Below are positions 51,779 through 61,472 of a stretch of DNA of 64,000 nucleotides, one piece after another. The translations under genes were made by a program, and so were the position numbers. The notes beneath the pieces were generated by a model. That model was not told the DNA's origin. It saw nothing but the letters and a program-made list of their open reading frames with translations, and did not search any database. Source of the stretch: Levyella massiliensis (lineage in GTDB: Bacteria > Bacillota > Clostridia > Tissierellales > Peptoniphilaceae); contig NZ_HG529490.1 of NCBI RefSeq assembly GCF_000308275.2, forward strand, positions 771,695-835,694, in the 5' to 3' direction. The first letter of the stretch is position 1. Every line of letters starts with the position of its first letter.

Positions 51779-53800
51779 TTAAAAAATCAGTATTCCAATA
51801 TGATATGCAACACAAGATATAATTAGAGCCGATAATATATAATACAGTGCTATTTTTATCGTCCATTTTTTTGAATGTGTTTCTTGTGCGGTAGCTGCAA
51901 GAGCCATCAAACAAGGCATATTGAAGAAAAAGGCAAAAGTAAATGCTAAGGCTTCCGGCTTTGAAATCATTGTCAACATATTATTGCTTAGAATAGCGGT
52001 ATCTACTGTCCCTTTAACCTCAACTGCATGCCATATTCCTGAAGAAGTAAATAATGATGCCATTACTCCTAATGCCGATTCTTTTCCCATTGCAGAAGCA
52101 ACAAAAGCCATAAATAATTGCCATGGTAACCCAAACAATTTTGTTACAGGCTCTATAAATGTTCCTACTTTATAAATAAGGCTGTTAGCTATATTTCCAT
52201 CAGGCGTATAGGAAAGAATCCAAAATATAACAGAAATAAGGATAATGAGACTCAATGCCCTTTTCAGTACATTTCCCATCCTATTCATTACAGAAGAAAG
52301 TAAATTTTTCCAATGTGGCTTGTGATATGGTGGAAGTTCCATAATCATTCCAAAATGTTCACTTCCCTCATAAAGCGATTTTCTAAAAATCCTATATGTG
52401 ATTAGCAAATGTAGAAAAGCAACTGCAAATAGGCTTAATATCACAAATACTGCCTGTTTTCCGAAGAATGTTCCTGTAACAAGCCCGACTACTCCCCATG
52501 TTGACCCGCAAGGGACTACCCAAGATAATGCAATCGTCATAACCCTCTGTCCCCATGAATCAATTACTCTCGTTCCTGTGATTCCACCTATATTACAGCC
52601 GAAACTTAACAAGAACGGCATAATTGCTTTTCCTTGCAATCCTAATTTCGACATAGTGTTGTCAAAGACATAGGAAACTCTTGCCATATATCCTACATCT
52701 TCCAAGAATCCAAATACTAAGCTAATTCCCAATACATAACTTGCCATTTGCAATGCAAAAGTAATTGCAGTCATTACGGCTCCACACAAAAGTGAAATCA
52801 GCCAATTTGATACTCCAATGGCGACAAGCCCCTTTGCCAACAATGTTGATATTTTAGGTATAACAAACCCAAATAACCCCATTAGCGGAAATCCGATGAG
52901 CATAGAAGCAACTAATCCTAAAATGATAACTCCGATAGCCATAGGTTTTCCGAAAGCTTTACTTGTGGCTATACGATCAAATTTGCTTCTCTTAAATACT
53001 CTCTTTTTCTGAATAACATTTGCATTGATAAGTTTATCTATCCAATCGAATTTGCAATTACCGGTTATCAGATTCCCATTTTTGATGCCTCTTAATATAT
53101 CCTCTATTTCTTTAAATTTGTATTCATCAACATTATCTTTTACCAATTCGATTACTTTCACATCTTGATCGAATAATTTCCCGACAATCCATGATTTTGA
53201 AAATACGCCTATCCCTTCATCAGGAATGTAATTTTTCAGCAATTTATATTTATCTCCGGCGACACTTTCATATGCTCTTTCAAAATTATTGTCTGCTAAA
53301 ATCCTTCCAGTGTCTGAACGCTCCAGAAAAGCATAAAACTCTTTGTATTCCTTTTTATCTGCCGCAACGATAGGAATGACAGGTATATTCAAGGATTTTT
53401 GTAACCCCTTTATATTTATATTTTTCCCTTGACTTGTAGCAACATCCATCATGTTCATGATTAAGACAACCGGAATATTTATTCCAATGTAGTCAGAGAG
53501 CATAAATAGACTTCGATTTAATTGTGAAGCATCTGCCATAATAGCAATTAAGTCTGCGTTCCCGGTTTCTATATATTCTCTTGTTATAACTTCTTCCTCT
53601 GAATTTGCTGATAATCCGTAAGTTCCTGGTAAATCCACAATCGTATAATTGGTATCTTTATACGAAAATTCGCCTTCTTTTTTCTCAACGGTTTTACCCG
53701 GCCAATTTCCAACATGTTGATTTGAGCCTGTCAACCCATTAAACAAAGTCGATTTTCCAGAATTAGGCTGCCCCAGCAAAGCAATCGTTATTTTCTTCAT
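51779..53800 (-). CDS. feoB: Ferrous iron transporter FeoB
   Basis: 673 residues. The N-terminal G domain has G1 GQPNSGKST (residues 10-18), G3 DLPGTYG, G4 NMMD and G5-like IPIVAADK. The membrane part follows, with the gate motif VPCGSTWGVVGLVTG and the second gate region SAMGKESALGV. It takes up Fe2+ across the cytoplasmic membrane. FeoA precedes it by three bases and FeoC-like follows. It is co-transcribed with the two ABC half-transporters. Confidence 0.95.
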   Translation of the reverse strand: MKKITIALLGQPNSGKSTLFNGLTGSNQHVGNWPGKTVEKKEGEFSYKDTNYTIVDLPGTYGLSANSEEEVITREYIETGNADLIAIMADASQLNRSLFMLSDYIGINIPVVLIMNMMDVATSQGKNINIKGLQKSLNIPVIPIVAADKKEYKEFYAFLERSDTGRILADNNFERAYESVAGDKYKLLKNYIPDEGIGVFSKSWIVGKLFDQDVKVIELVKDNVDEYKFKEIEDILRGIKNGNLITGNCKFDWIDKLINANVIQKKRVFKRSKFDRIATSKAFGKPMAIGVIILGLVASMLIGFPLMGLFGFVIPKISTLLAKGLVAIGVSNWLISLLCGAVMTAITFALQMASYVLGISLVFGFLEDVGYMARVSYVFDNTMSKLGLQGKAIMPFLLSFGCNIGGITGTRVIDSWGQRVMTIALSWVVPCGSTWGVVGLVTGTFFGKQAVFVILSLFAVAFLHLLITYRIFRKSLYEGSEHFGMIMELPPYHKPHWKNLLSSVMNRMGNVLKRALSLIILISVIFWILSYTPDGNIANSLIYKVGTFIEPVTKLFGLPWQLFMAFVASAMGKESALGVMASLFTSSGIWHAVEVKGTVDTAILSNNMLTMISKPEALAFTFAFFFNMPCLMALAATAQETHSKKWTIKIALYYILSALIISCVAYHIGILIF

Positions 53801-53803
53801 ATC

Positions 53804-54028
53804 TCAAAGCACCTCCATCATTATTTTCTCTGCCTCTATCTTATTGACAGCTATCATCGTATCTCTACAATAAATGAGAATAGGTTGCTTTTTATAATTC
53901 TGGATAACTTCAACATCGCTTCCGACAGTTATTCCGATAGATATTATTCTGCTTTGAAAATGTGTATCACCAATAATTTCAACAACTTTACCTTTTGTCT
54001 TTTCTTTCAAAGTACTAAGCCTCTCCAT
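53804..54028 (-). CDS. feoA: Ferrous iron transport protein FeoA
   Basis: 74 residues forming one SH3-like FeoA domain: KGKVVEIIGDTHFQSRIISI then GSDVEVIQNYKKQPILIYCR and a final strand. It overlaps the end of the ABC half-transporter gene by 14 bases and leads into feoB. Confidence 0.9.
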   Translation of the reverse strand: MERLSTLKEKTKGKVVEIIGDTHFQSRIISIGITVGSDVEVIQNYKKQPILIYCRDTMIAVNKIEAEKIMMEVL

Positions 54029-55769
54029 AACTATTCTCCTTTATCATCCACTTTTTCGCTCTTTCCTGTGTATTTACCATTTCATAGTAATGTCCTTTTT
54101 TTCCATAAAGTTCATTATGATTTCCTTGTTCTTCAATTCTTCCGTTATTTATCAAAATAATTTGATTAGCGTTTTTAATGGTATTCAATCTGTGAGCAAT
54201 AACAAAGACTGTCTTTCCTTGCATTAAATGCTCCAAAGCATTATTGATTTTAGCTTCATTATCAGGATCAAGAGAAGCTGTAGATTCATCCAACAAAAGA
54301 ATTGGTGCATCCTTCAGAATCGCTCTTGCAATAGCAATCCTTTGTCGTTCACCGCCGGATAATGTACTTCCTCCATCTTTTATTTCCGTTTCATATCCAT
54401 CCTTCATTTTCAAAATAAATTCATGGCAACAAGCTAATTTTGCAGCTTGATAAACCTCTTCCTTTGTTGCATTAGGTTTTCCAACCCTGATATTGTTATA
54501 AACAGTATCGGTTAACAGTACATTATCTTGAAAAACCTGACTAACATATTTAAGCAACACATCAGGTTTTATGGATTTTATATTTTTTCCACCAATTATA
54601 ATTTCTCCACTATTTACATCCCAAAATCTTGCAATCAAATTAGCGATTGTAGTTTTTCCTCCACCGGAAGGACCAATTAAAGCTGTAGAAGTTCCTTCTT
54701 TTGCTTCAAAAGAAATATTGTTCAGAATCGTTTTATTTCTATCATAAGAAAAATTTACATTCTTAAATTGAATATCAAAATTTTCTAATTCAACTTCATT
54801 TTCAGAATAAGGCAATGGCTTCGTTTCATAAGCTTTCTCAAGATTACTTGCAGCTAATTTCAAATCTTTCAATAGTCCATAGGAATGTTGAAAGGCAATA
54901 AGAAGTGCAGATAATGCTAAACTCATAAGCATAAAAGCCACAAACTGTTCAGTTCTAACACTACCATTTATAAGCAAATATCCTCCTATAAGAAGAACTA
55001 TCGGAAGCAAAAAGTTAACTGTGATAAAGTACATACTTGTAGGTAACGCCATTTTCTTTTCTGCGTTTACGCTTGTCTTTCTAACATTTTCAAGTGTATT
55101 TATCATTCTTTCAAAATGTTCACTTGTCATATTAGCTGACTTAAACGCTTTCATACCTTGAATGTACTCTAAAATAATAGAAATCATCTTAGAATTTAAA
55201 TTTCTTTTTCTTGCCCCGTATTTTTCTATCAATTTGTTGCCCCATATCAACATAGGATATGCGATAAGCAATACTAAACACTCTAATAATGCGAGCTTCC
55301 AATCGATAAAAAATGTGCCTAATAAAATCAATATTGCTGTAACTGCCGTTTTAATAACCGATGGTAAAGTGTGCGTTATGATCAGTTCAAAACTACTCAA
55401 ATCCTTTGTAAGAGTTGATAATAGATAACCACTACTATTTTTTTGGAAATGACCAAGGCTCAAACTCCTATAATGATTTGCTAAATCCAAACGCATATCT
55501 CCACACATTTCAGCTCCTCTTGAAAAGCTCAAATAGTATGCATGCCTATAAATCAGTATCCTTGCAATCATACTAATGAAACATATTACCGTATATTCTA
55601 TGATTAAGGTTTTAGTTAATGTATTTTGCAATATATTAACAACGGTAAAATAGAGCATTAAATACAAAACAATGCTTCCTATCGAATCAATAACCATTAG
55701 AAAAATCGGTAAATACAATTTTTCTTTTTTATCTTTCAGAAGTGTTCTAATAATCTTAAGCATTTGCAC
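54015..55769 (-). CDS. ABC half-transporter, YbtP/YbtQ-like, of the Feo operon
   Basis: 584 residues: exporter-type membrane domain, then ATPase with Walker A GPSGGGKTT, signature LSGGERQR, Walker B ILLLDESTASLDP and H-loop AHRLNT. The start overlaps the preceding half-transporter gene by 14 bases, so a heterodimer is expected. It lies between that gene and feoA, all on one transcript from 57.5 kb. Confidence 0.88.
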   Translation of the reverse strand: MQMLKIIRTLLKDKKEKLYLPIFLMVIDSIGSIVLYLMLYFTVVNILQNTLTKTLIIEYTVICFISMIARILIYRHAYYLSFSRGAEMCGDMRLDLANHYRSLSLGHFQKNSSGYLLSTLTKDLSSFELIITHTLPSVIKTAVTAILILLGTFFIDWKLALLECLVLLIAYPMLIWGNKLIEKYGARKRNLNSKMISIILEYIQGMKAFKSANMTSEHFERMINTLENVRKTSVNAEKKMALPTSMYFITVNFLLPIVLLIGGYLLINGSVRTEQFVAFMLMSLALSALLIAFQHSYGLLKDLKLAASNLEKAYETKPLPYSENEVELENFDIQFKNVNFSYDRNKTILNNISFEAKEGTSTALIGPSGGGKTTIANLIARFWDVNSGEIIIGGKNIKSIKPDVLLKYVSQVFQDNVLLTDTVYNNIRVGKPNATKEEVYQAAKLACCHEFILKMKDGYETEIKDGGSTLSGGERQRIAIARAILKDAPILLLDESTASLDPDNEAKINNALEHLMQGKTVFVIAHRLNTIKNANQIILINNGRIEEQGNHNELYGKKGHYYEMVNTQERAKKWMIKENSYGEA

Positions 55770-57522
55770 TTACCCCCTCTCCAAAGTAATCTTTTGTGTA
55801 TGTGTTCCACATACTTTCATAGACCCCTTTTCTTTCTAAAAGAGTTTTATGTGTTCCAACCTCTACGACTTCCCCTTCATCAAATACAACAATTTGATCT
55901 GCATTCTTAATAGTATGCAAACGATGAGCAATCATAATGATTGTTTTATTTTTCAACAAGTTTTGAAGTGCTAACTGTATCTGGTACTCATTTTCTATAT
56001 CTGAATAGGAAGTTGCTTCATCAAAAATAATAATTGGAGAATCTTTGAGTATTGCCCTAGCGATTGAGATTCTTTGTTGCTGTCCACCTGACAATTTCAC
56101 CCCTTGATCCCCGATTCTTGTCTGATATCCATTCGGTAAACTCATAATAAAGTCATGAATTTGTGCTGCTTTTGCAGCCTCAATAATCTTATTTTCATCT
56201 GTATCTGTTCCCATACGAATATTCTCATAGAGAGTGTCCTCCAAAAGAAATACATCTTGAAAAACAAATGATGTAATGTCCATCAAATTATCTATTTTTA
56301 ATTCATTGATCGGTATGTCGTTAATTTTAATTGCTCCACTTGTTACATCCCAGTACCTCCCAATCAATTGTGCAGCAGTTGTCTTGCCTGCACCGGAAGG
56401 TCCCACAAAAGCATTTATTGTATTCGGTTTTAAGGATAAATTTATATGTTGTAATGCTTTATTTTTTGTTTCTTCATCGTCATAGCTGAAAGTAACGTCT
56501 TTAAAATCTATTTTCATACACTCATTCTTGTTTATGATTTTTGTTCCGTCTTTCAATTCATCCATATCCATTATTTTTTTTATGTTATCCAATCCGCTTC
56601 CAAGCTCCATAGATTGCATAAAGATTGTTACCATATTTAAGAACGAAACAAAAAAGCACATTGTAAGCATAATAAATAGCAAATAGGATGTTGCTGATAA
56701 AGAATTTCTCAAAAAGAAATATCCTCCGAACGGCAATGTAAATAAGATTGCTGAATCCAAAACCACTAAGGTTATTGATAAAGGATAGCAAGAGCTCATA
56801 CACATCTTTTTCCAACAAGTAATATACGCATTCAATGAGCTTCTATATTGTTCAAATTTTTCTGCTGTTAAATGATACATTTTTATTACAGGCATAGCCT
56901 TTATAAATTCGTTTGCCGAAGCATTTAAATCAGCAATATCTTCGGATAGCTCCGTTGACATATCCGGATAATTTTTCATTAGCATCATAGGAATTCCTAA
57001 TCCCAAAATCATAGGAATAAGCATAACAAGTGCCATCATCCAATTTAATTTCAACATGAAAATGAACATAATAACCGGAACAACTGCTGCCTGAGCTAAT
57101 TCCAAAGTGCTATGAGCCAAAAAATTTTCAACTCTATCTACATCATCAAACAACAATGTTTTAATTTCTCCGGGGGCATGCTCTTGAAAGAATCCCAAAT
57201 TAAATTTTGAAATATGATTTACAACTTTCAGCTTAATTCTGTGTATTGTGTTAAAAGCTGCTGTATGAGATAAAATGCCCGCAAAGGACATTAGTATTGC
57301 TTGCAAAACAGCACTTATAATTCCTATACCTGCCCACATTAAAATTTCTGTATACGAAATGTTTTTCTGGAATATCATTAGTAATATCTTATAAACTACA
57401 AAATAAGGAACTAATGATAAAGCCGCAGAAATGACAGATAAAAACATTCCTAAATGTAGCTTTTTTCTCTCATTTTTTGCTAATTGGAATACATAAGATA
57501 TCCCTGTCTTCTTTTTTTCCAT
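55756..57522 (-). CDS. ABC half-transporter, first gene of the Feo operon
   Basis: 588 residues: six helices in the first 320 residues, ATPase with GPSGAGKTT, signature LSGGQQQR, IIIFDEATSYSDIE as Walker B and AHRLHT. The partner is the next gene. The same kind of pair recurs at 43-46.5 kb, so this region carries two distinct copies. Together with feoAB it suggests uptake of an iron chelate followed by, or in parallel with, Fe2+ uptake. Confidence 0.88.
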   Translation of the reverse strand: MEKKKTGISYVFQLAKNERKKLHLGMFLSVISAALSLVPYFVVYKILLMIFQKNISYTEILMWAGIGIISAVLQAILMSFAGILSHTAAFNTIHRIKLKVVNHISKFNLGFFQEHAPGEIKTLLFDDVDRVENFLAHSTLELAQAAVVPVIMFIFMLKLNWMMALVMLIPMILGLGIPMMLMKNYPDMSTELSEDIADLNASANEFIKAMPVIKMYHLTAEKFEQYRSSLNAYITCWKKMCMSSCYPLSITLVVLDSAILFTLPFGGYFFLRNSLSATSYLLFIMLTMCFFVSFLNMVTIFMQSMELGSGLDNIKKIMDMDELKDGTKIINKNECMKIDFKDVTFSYDDEETKNKALQHINLSLKPNTINAFVGPSGAGKTTAAQLIGRYWDVTSGAIKINDIPINELKIDNLMDITSFVFQDVFLLEDTLYENIRMGTDTDENKIIEAAKAAQIHDFIMSLPNGYQTRIGDQGVKLSGGQQQRISIARAILKDSPIIIFDEATSYSDIENEYQIQLALQNLLKNKTIIMIAHRLHTIKNADQIVVFDEGEVVEVGTHKTLLERKGVYESMWNTYTKDYFGEGVSANA

Positions 57523-57548
57523 TAGTTATTCCATCTCCTTTCCTGACC

Positions 57549-57567
57549 GTTAGCTATATCTAACTAA
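57549..57567. promoter_or_regulatory. DtxR/IdeR-like box before the ABC-Feo operon
   Basis: On the minus strand TTAGTTAGATATAGCTAAC, eight bases downstream of the -10, thus over the start of transcription. One base different from the box at 49324. The placement fits repression when iron is plentiful. Confidence 0.7.
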
Positions 57568-57575
57568 CTACATTT

Positions 57576-57603
57576 ATTATAAAGCTAATTTTTTATAACT
57601 CAA
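57576..57603 (-). promoter_or_regulatory. Promoter of the ABC-Feo operon
   Basis: On the minus strand TTGAGT (57598-57603), 16 bases, TATAAT (57576-57581). The DtxR-like box follows directly. Confidence 0.65.
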
Positions 57604-57681
57604 AATCTAACTATGAATTTTGATATTCCTTGTAATCCCTTTATTTGTAAGCTTTTCATCAGTATTTCTATTTACAATTTT

Positions 57682-57717
57682 ATAAATTTGTGATATAATT
57701 AAATAAATTTGTGATAT
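57682..57717. promoter_or_regulatory. Two 14-15-bp direct repeats, candidate AraC binding site
   Basis: ATAAATTTGTGATAT occurs at 57682 and 57703, 21 bp (two helical turns) apart, ending five bases before the ribosome site of the AraC gene. Direct repeats on one face of the helix suit an AraC protein, probably self-regulating or acting on the divergent ABC-Feo promoter. Confidence 0.5.
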
Positions 57718-57738
57718 TAAAAGAGGTGAGCAGAATTG

Positions 57739-58710
57739 ATGGATAGAACAGTTATTGATTATTTAACAAACTTAGTACATGACGCTCCTTTTATTCCTGT
57801 TCCAACTTTATCAACTGAAAACAAACAAATCTTTCAAATAGATCCCCATTTTGGCAAAGGTACTTTTCGCATACTAAAATTTGACAGCCGTTTAATTCTA
57901 ATTTTAATTGCTAACTTTACTCCAAATGAAACAATGGAGAAAATAACCGAAGTATCTGAAAAGTATTTAGAGATTAGCCAATTTGAAACAGAAAGCAGTT
58001 CATTTAAAGTCGGTGGCAGAAAGTTAAATAATGTAGAAAAAGGTATATATTGTTACTTAAATACAGAAAAGAAAACTTATACCTATTGTGAGGCAAATAA
58101 GCCTGTAAAGTTTACGAAAATAATCCTAACCAAAGAATACTTTGATACTTTCTTAAAATTAAAATATGATGATTTTGAATATGAAAAAGCAAAGATTCTT
58201 AATTCTTATTTGTTAAAAACTCAAAATTCTCCGCAGTTGAATTTTATATTTCAACAGATAAGAGAATCCCAAGCTGAAGGAAAGATTTTGCCTTTATATT
58301 TGGAAAGCAAAGTTATGGAACTATTATCTATCATAATTACAGAGTTAGAAGAAAAGGAAAAAAATATATCTGTTGTCTTAACTAAAAAAGATAAGCAAAA
58401 TCTGAAAAGGGCTGTATCGGCTATGAAAAAAGATTTATCGGTTCATATTGACGGACTTGAACTCTCTAAAATTGCTTTAATGAGTCCTGCACGATTTCAA
58501 TTAGCTTTTCGCAAATACTACGGTGTTCCTCCCTACGAGTACTTAAAAGAATTAAGGCTTAATAAGGCATTATTATTGCTGAAAAATCCTGAGTATAAAA
58601 TATCTACGATAGCAGAAAAAGTTGGCTATACACACACAGGACATTTTGCTAAAATATTCAAATCAACTTATGGTATCACACCAAGTAAATATAGAAGTAC
58701 AATTACTTAA
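57739..58710 (+). CDS. AraC family regulator of the ABC-Feo cassette
   Basis: 323 residues from the ATG at 57,739 (AGAGGTGAG eight bases before). The C-terminal pair of helix-turn-helices reads SKIALMSPARFQLAFRKYYG and STIAEKVGYTHTGHFAKIF, ending TYGITPSKYR. The N-terminal part is a ligand domain. It is divergent from the ABC-Feo operon, the usual place for a siderophore-sensing activator. Confidence 0.87.
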   Translation: MDRTVIDYLTNLVHDAPFIPVPTLSTENKQIFQIDPHFGKGTFRILKFDSRLILILIANFTPNETMEKITEVSEKYLEISQFETESSSFKVGGRKLNNVEKGIYCYLNTEKKTYTYCEANKPVKFTKIILTKEYFDTFLKLKYDDFEYEKAKILNSYLLKTQNSPQLNFIFQQIRESQAEGKILPLYLESKVMELLSIIITELEEKEKNISVVLTKKDKQNLKRAVSAMKKDLSVHIDGLELSKIALMSPARFQLAFRKYYGVPPYEYLKELRLNKALLLLKNPEYKISTIAEKVGYTHTGHFAKIFKSTYGITPSKYRSTIT

Positions 58711-58740
58711 ACTAATATTAGAATTCAATATGTGCTTAAC

Positions 58741-58872
58741 GCTTGCTACCATAATCAGTCTTTTGTAGCAAGCACAGTAAGTGTACGGACACTTACGGAA
58801 AAATTGATGAAGCAGCCCTTTGGGATCTGCTTCTTTTTTTATCAATTTTTAGCTTGTTAGGGAGAACCCTAA
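58741..58872 (+). other. Candidate origin of transfer (oriT)
   Basis: Four stems in 130 bases: GCTTGCTAC/GTAGCAAGC (58741-58773), GTAAGTGT-ACGG-ACACTTAC (58777-58796), an AAGCAG/CTGCTT stem followed by Ts (58810-58840) that may also end the AraC transcript, and TTAGGG-AGAA-CCCTAA (58857-58872). They lie directly before mobC and the relaxase gene, the standard oriT position. The nick site is not identified. Confidence 0.5.
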
Positions 58873-58905
58873 GACCCCGAAATACATTCAAAGGAGGAAC
58901 TAACT

Positions 58906-59262
58906 ATGGAAAATAGAATAAGAAACGAAAGACTTGAAATTAAACTAACTGAAGAAGAAAAGGCTCTTTTTGAAGAGAAAAAAAGACTTGCGAAGTGTAG
59001 AAACATGAGCCATTTCATCCGCAAATGCGTTTTGGAAAAGGAAATTTATCAAGTGGATTTAGAGCCTTTCAGAGATTTACAAGGCTTACTTTCTAATGCA
59101 ACAAACAACATCAATCAGATTGCAAAGCGAGTAAATTCGACAGGTGTAATCTACAAAGAGGACATCGGTGATATAAAAAAAGAGATTGAACATTTCTCAA
59201 AAGAGCTGTGGCAAATTCATTCACTACTTCTGAAAAGAACATCTGAAACGGAAGGTGAATAA
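58906..59262 (+). CDS. mobC: MobC-like relaxosome accessory protein
   Basis: 118 residues. A ribbon-helix-helix-like N-terminal half (RLEIKLTEEEKALFEEKKRL then CRNMSHFIRKCVL) and the MobC signature LQGLLSNATNNINQIAKRVN. It binds oriT and helps the relaxase. AAAGGAGG lies nine bases before the ATG; the relaxase gene starts two bases after its stop. Confidence 0.9.
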   Translation: MENRIRNERLEIKLTEEEKALFEEKKRLAKCRNMSHFIRKCVLEKEIYQVDLEPFRDLQGLLSNATNNINQIAKRVNSTGVIYKEDIGDIKKEIEHFSKELWQIHSLLLKRTSETEGE

Positions 59263-59264
59263 TA

Positions 59265-60596
59265 ATGGCAATTACAAAAATACACCCAATAAAATCGACT
59301 CTTAATCTTGCTATCGACTACATTGTAAATGGAGATAAAACAGATGAACAGCTTTTAGTCAGCACTCATAAATGCCACGAATCAACTGCTCACACTCAGT
59401 TTTTAAGGACACGAAATGACGCAGGAACAAAAGGAACCGTTCTTGCAAGACATCTCATTCAATCATTTTTACCGGGAGAAACTACGCCTGAAATTGCACA
59501 CCAAATAGGTATGGAGCTGTGTAAAAAGATACTCAAAGATGAGTATGAATTTGTCTTATCTACTCACGTAGATAAGGGGCATATCCACAATCACATCATC
59601 TTCAATAATGTAAATATGGTAATAGGTAGGTGCTACCAGTCTAACAAGAAAAGCTACCACCAAATCCGTTATCAGAGTGATAAACTCTGCAAAGAAAATA
59701 GCCTATCTGTCATTGACGAGTTTTACGAAAGCTATAAGAAAAAATATAAGATTAACGGTAAATCTTGGTATGAAAATGAACAGGCAAATCATGGAACTTC
59801 TTGGAAAAGTAAACTTCAATTTGACATTGATAGAATAATAAAACAGTCAAAGGATTGGGACGAATTTTTAAAGAAGATGGCGGATCTTGGCTATGAAATC
59901 AAATACGGTAAGCACATTGCTTTTAAGCCAAAAGATAAGGCGAGATTTACAAGGGCTAAAACAATCGGAGAAGATTATACCGAAGAAAGATTAAAAGAAC
60001 GAATTGCAGAAAGAGAGTTTATCAAGACTCCTGCCGTCAAAAAACGCATCGGCAATGTTATTGACATGAACACCAATGCAAAGGTAAAGGAAAGCAAAGG
60101 CTACGAATATTGGGCAACCAAACATAACCTTCATACAATGGCTGACTCTGTTATTTATATCAGAGAACATGGCATTAAATCCGTTAAACAGCTTGACGAG
60201 TATATTCAAAAAGCAGCCGATGAAAGGCAAAATATACAAGAGAAAATCAAGGCTATCGATAAGGAAATGCAGAATCTTTCCACCACTATGGAGCAAGTTC
60301 ATACCGTTAAAAAATACAGAGCGTGCTACAAGGAATATAAGGCTAATCCGTCTGACAATGCATTTTTTGAAGAGTACAAAGCTCAGATTACCCTATATGA
60401 AAATGCTCTCTCAGAGCTTAAAAAATCCTATTCCAAGCTCCCAAATTCAAAGGATATTTTAGCTGAGCTTGATAAATTACAAGAAAAAAAGAACACCCTT
60501 ATGCAAGAGTATTCTTCCTCAAAATCGACTATGGACGAACTTTATCAAATACGAAAAAACTATGGAATTTACATAGGTAAGGAGATGGAGAGATAA
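59265..60596 (+). CDS. MobA/VirD2-type relaxase
   Basis: 443 residues. The relaxase domain is N-terminal: a catalytic-tyrosine region near IDYIVNGDKT, motif II around RHLIQSFLPGE, and the metal-binding three-histidine motif STHVDKGHIHNHIIFNNVN. The C-terminal 150 residues are charged coiled coil. It nicks oriT and leads the strand into a recipient, using a conjugation machine from elsewhere, as no type IV secretion genes are in the window. Confidence 0.92.
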   Translation: MAITKIHPIKSTLNLAIDYIVNGDKTDEQLLVSTHKCHESTAHTQFLRTRNDAGTKGTVLARHLIQSFLPGETTPEIAHQIGMELCKKILKDEYEFVLSTHVDKGHIHNHIIFNNVNMVIGRCYQSNKKSYHQIRYQSDKLCKENSLSVIDEFYESYKKKYKINGKSWYENEQANHGTSWKSKLQFDIDRIIKQSKDWDEFLKKMADLGYEIKYGKHIAFKPKDKARFTRAKTIGEDYTEERLKERIAEREFIKTPAVKKRIGNVIDMNTNAKVKESKGYEYWATKHNLHTMADSVIYIREHGIKSVKQLDEYIQKAADERQNIQEKIKAIDKEMQNLSTTMEQVHTVKKYRACYKEYKANPSDNAFFEEYKAQITLYENALSELKKSYSKLPNSKDILAELDKLQEKKNTLMQEYSSSKSTMDELYQIRKNYGIYIGKEMER

Positions 60597-60613
60597 TCTT
60601 TTGAGTTTTTCTA

Positions 60614-61444
60614 TTATCTCAACAAAAAATTATGAACAGCGTTTAAAGTCAGTAAATATGATAAAACTGAAAACAATATTACCAAAAAACTGAGAAAAGA
60701 AACCGATTCAAATCGTTTTGTTTTAGAAATAAATTTGCGAATTACTTGTATCGGATTTTTCTTTTTTCTATCAATATAGACACTGAATACACGCAACAAT
60801 AAGGTATAAGATATCATTTGTTGAATTACTCCTATAGATACACCTAAAATTTTATATACTGATATAAAAAATTTTCTTGTATCAACTATTGAAGGACTCA
60901 TTGTTACCACCATTTCCTTAATGTTAAATCCATAATACAATGTTAATGTGGAAACAACTATTGAAACAATAATAAATTTAACGGTAACTTTTTGAACTTC
61001 CTTTCTAAAAGATATAATAAATAAAAATATAATAGATAATATTAAAGGTATAAGCCCAAACCACTTTAAGAACAAAGATATATACTCTACATATTCTTTA
61101 AAAAAATTAACAATTATAGAAGCAATCAATGCTCCTACAATAATAATTCCCCATACATCATTATCACTCGAATTTTGACTGTATACATATTCCTTTTTTC
61201 TTTTTGAAACATAATTATATTCTGGAGAATCGATAAAAGAAGTTTTTGTAGATATTTCTATATTTGTACTAAATATCATTACCATTAAATTTTTAAATTT
61301 GGAATTTAAAAATTTAATTTTCTCAACAAGTATTCTTAGAACTAAAATTAAAAAACCTAATATCAGCGTTTTAATAATATCTTCAGGTATTGCTTTTACC
61401 AATCCCCATAACCAATATATAATTGTATCAGGCATAGTCATCAC
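60614..61444 (-). CDS. Multi-pass membrane protein of unknown function
   Basis: 276 residues with about six membrane helices (around 10-35, 98-115, 122-143, 150-170, 193-215 and 250-268) and one cytosolic or outer loop at 55-95 rich in Ser and Lys. No family recognised. It lies leftward after the frameshifted small gene and the subtilase, with which it may form an operon. As membrane effectors are common partners of defence proteases, that role is possible but unsupported. Confidence 0.65.
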   Translation of the reverse strand: MMTMPDTIIYWLWGLVKAIPEDIIKTLILGFLILVLRILVEKIKFLNSKFKNLMVMIFSTNIEISTKTSFIDSPEYNYVSKRKKEYVYSQNSSDNDVWGIIIVGALIASIIVNFFKEYVEYISLFLKWFGLIPLILSIIFLFIISFRKEVQKVTVKFIIVSIVVSTLTLYYGFNIKEMVVTMSPSIVDTRKFFISVYKILGVSIGVIQQMISYTLLLRVFSVYIDRKKKNPIQVIRKFISKTKRFESVSFLSFLVILFSVLSYLLTLNAVHNFLLR

Positions 61445-61472
61445 TCCCTCTAATCCTTTTCTAATATCATAT

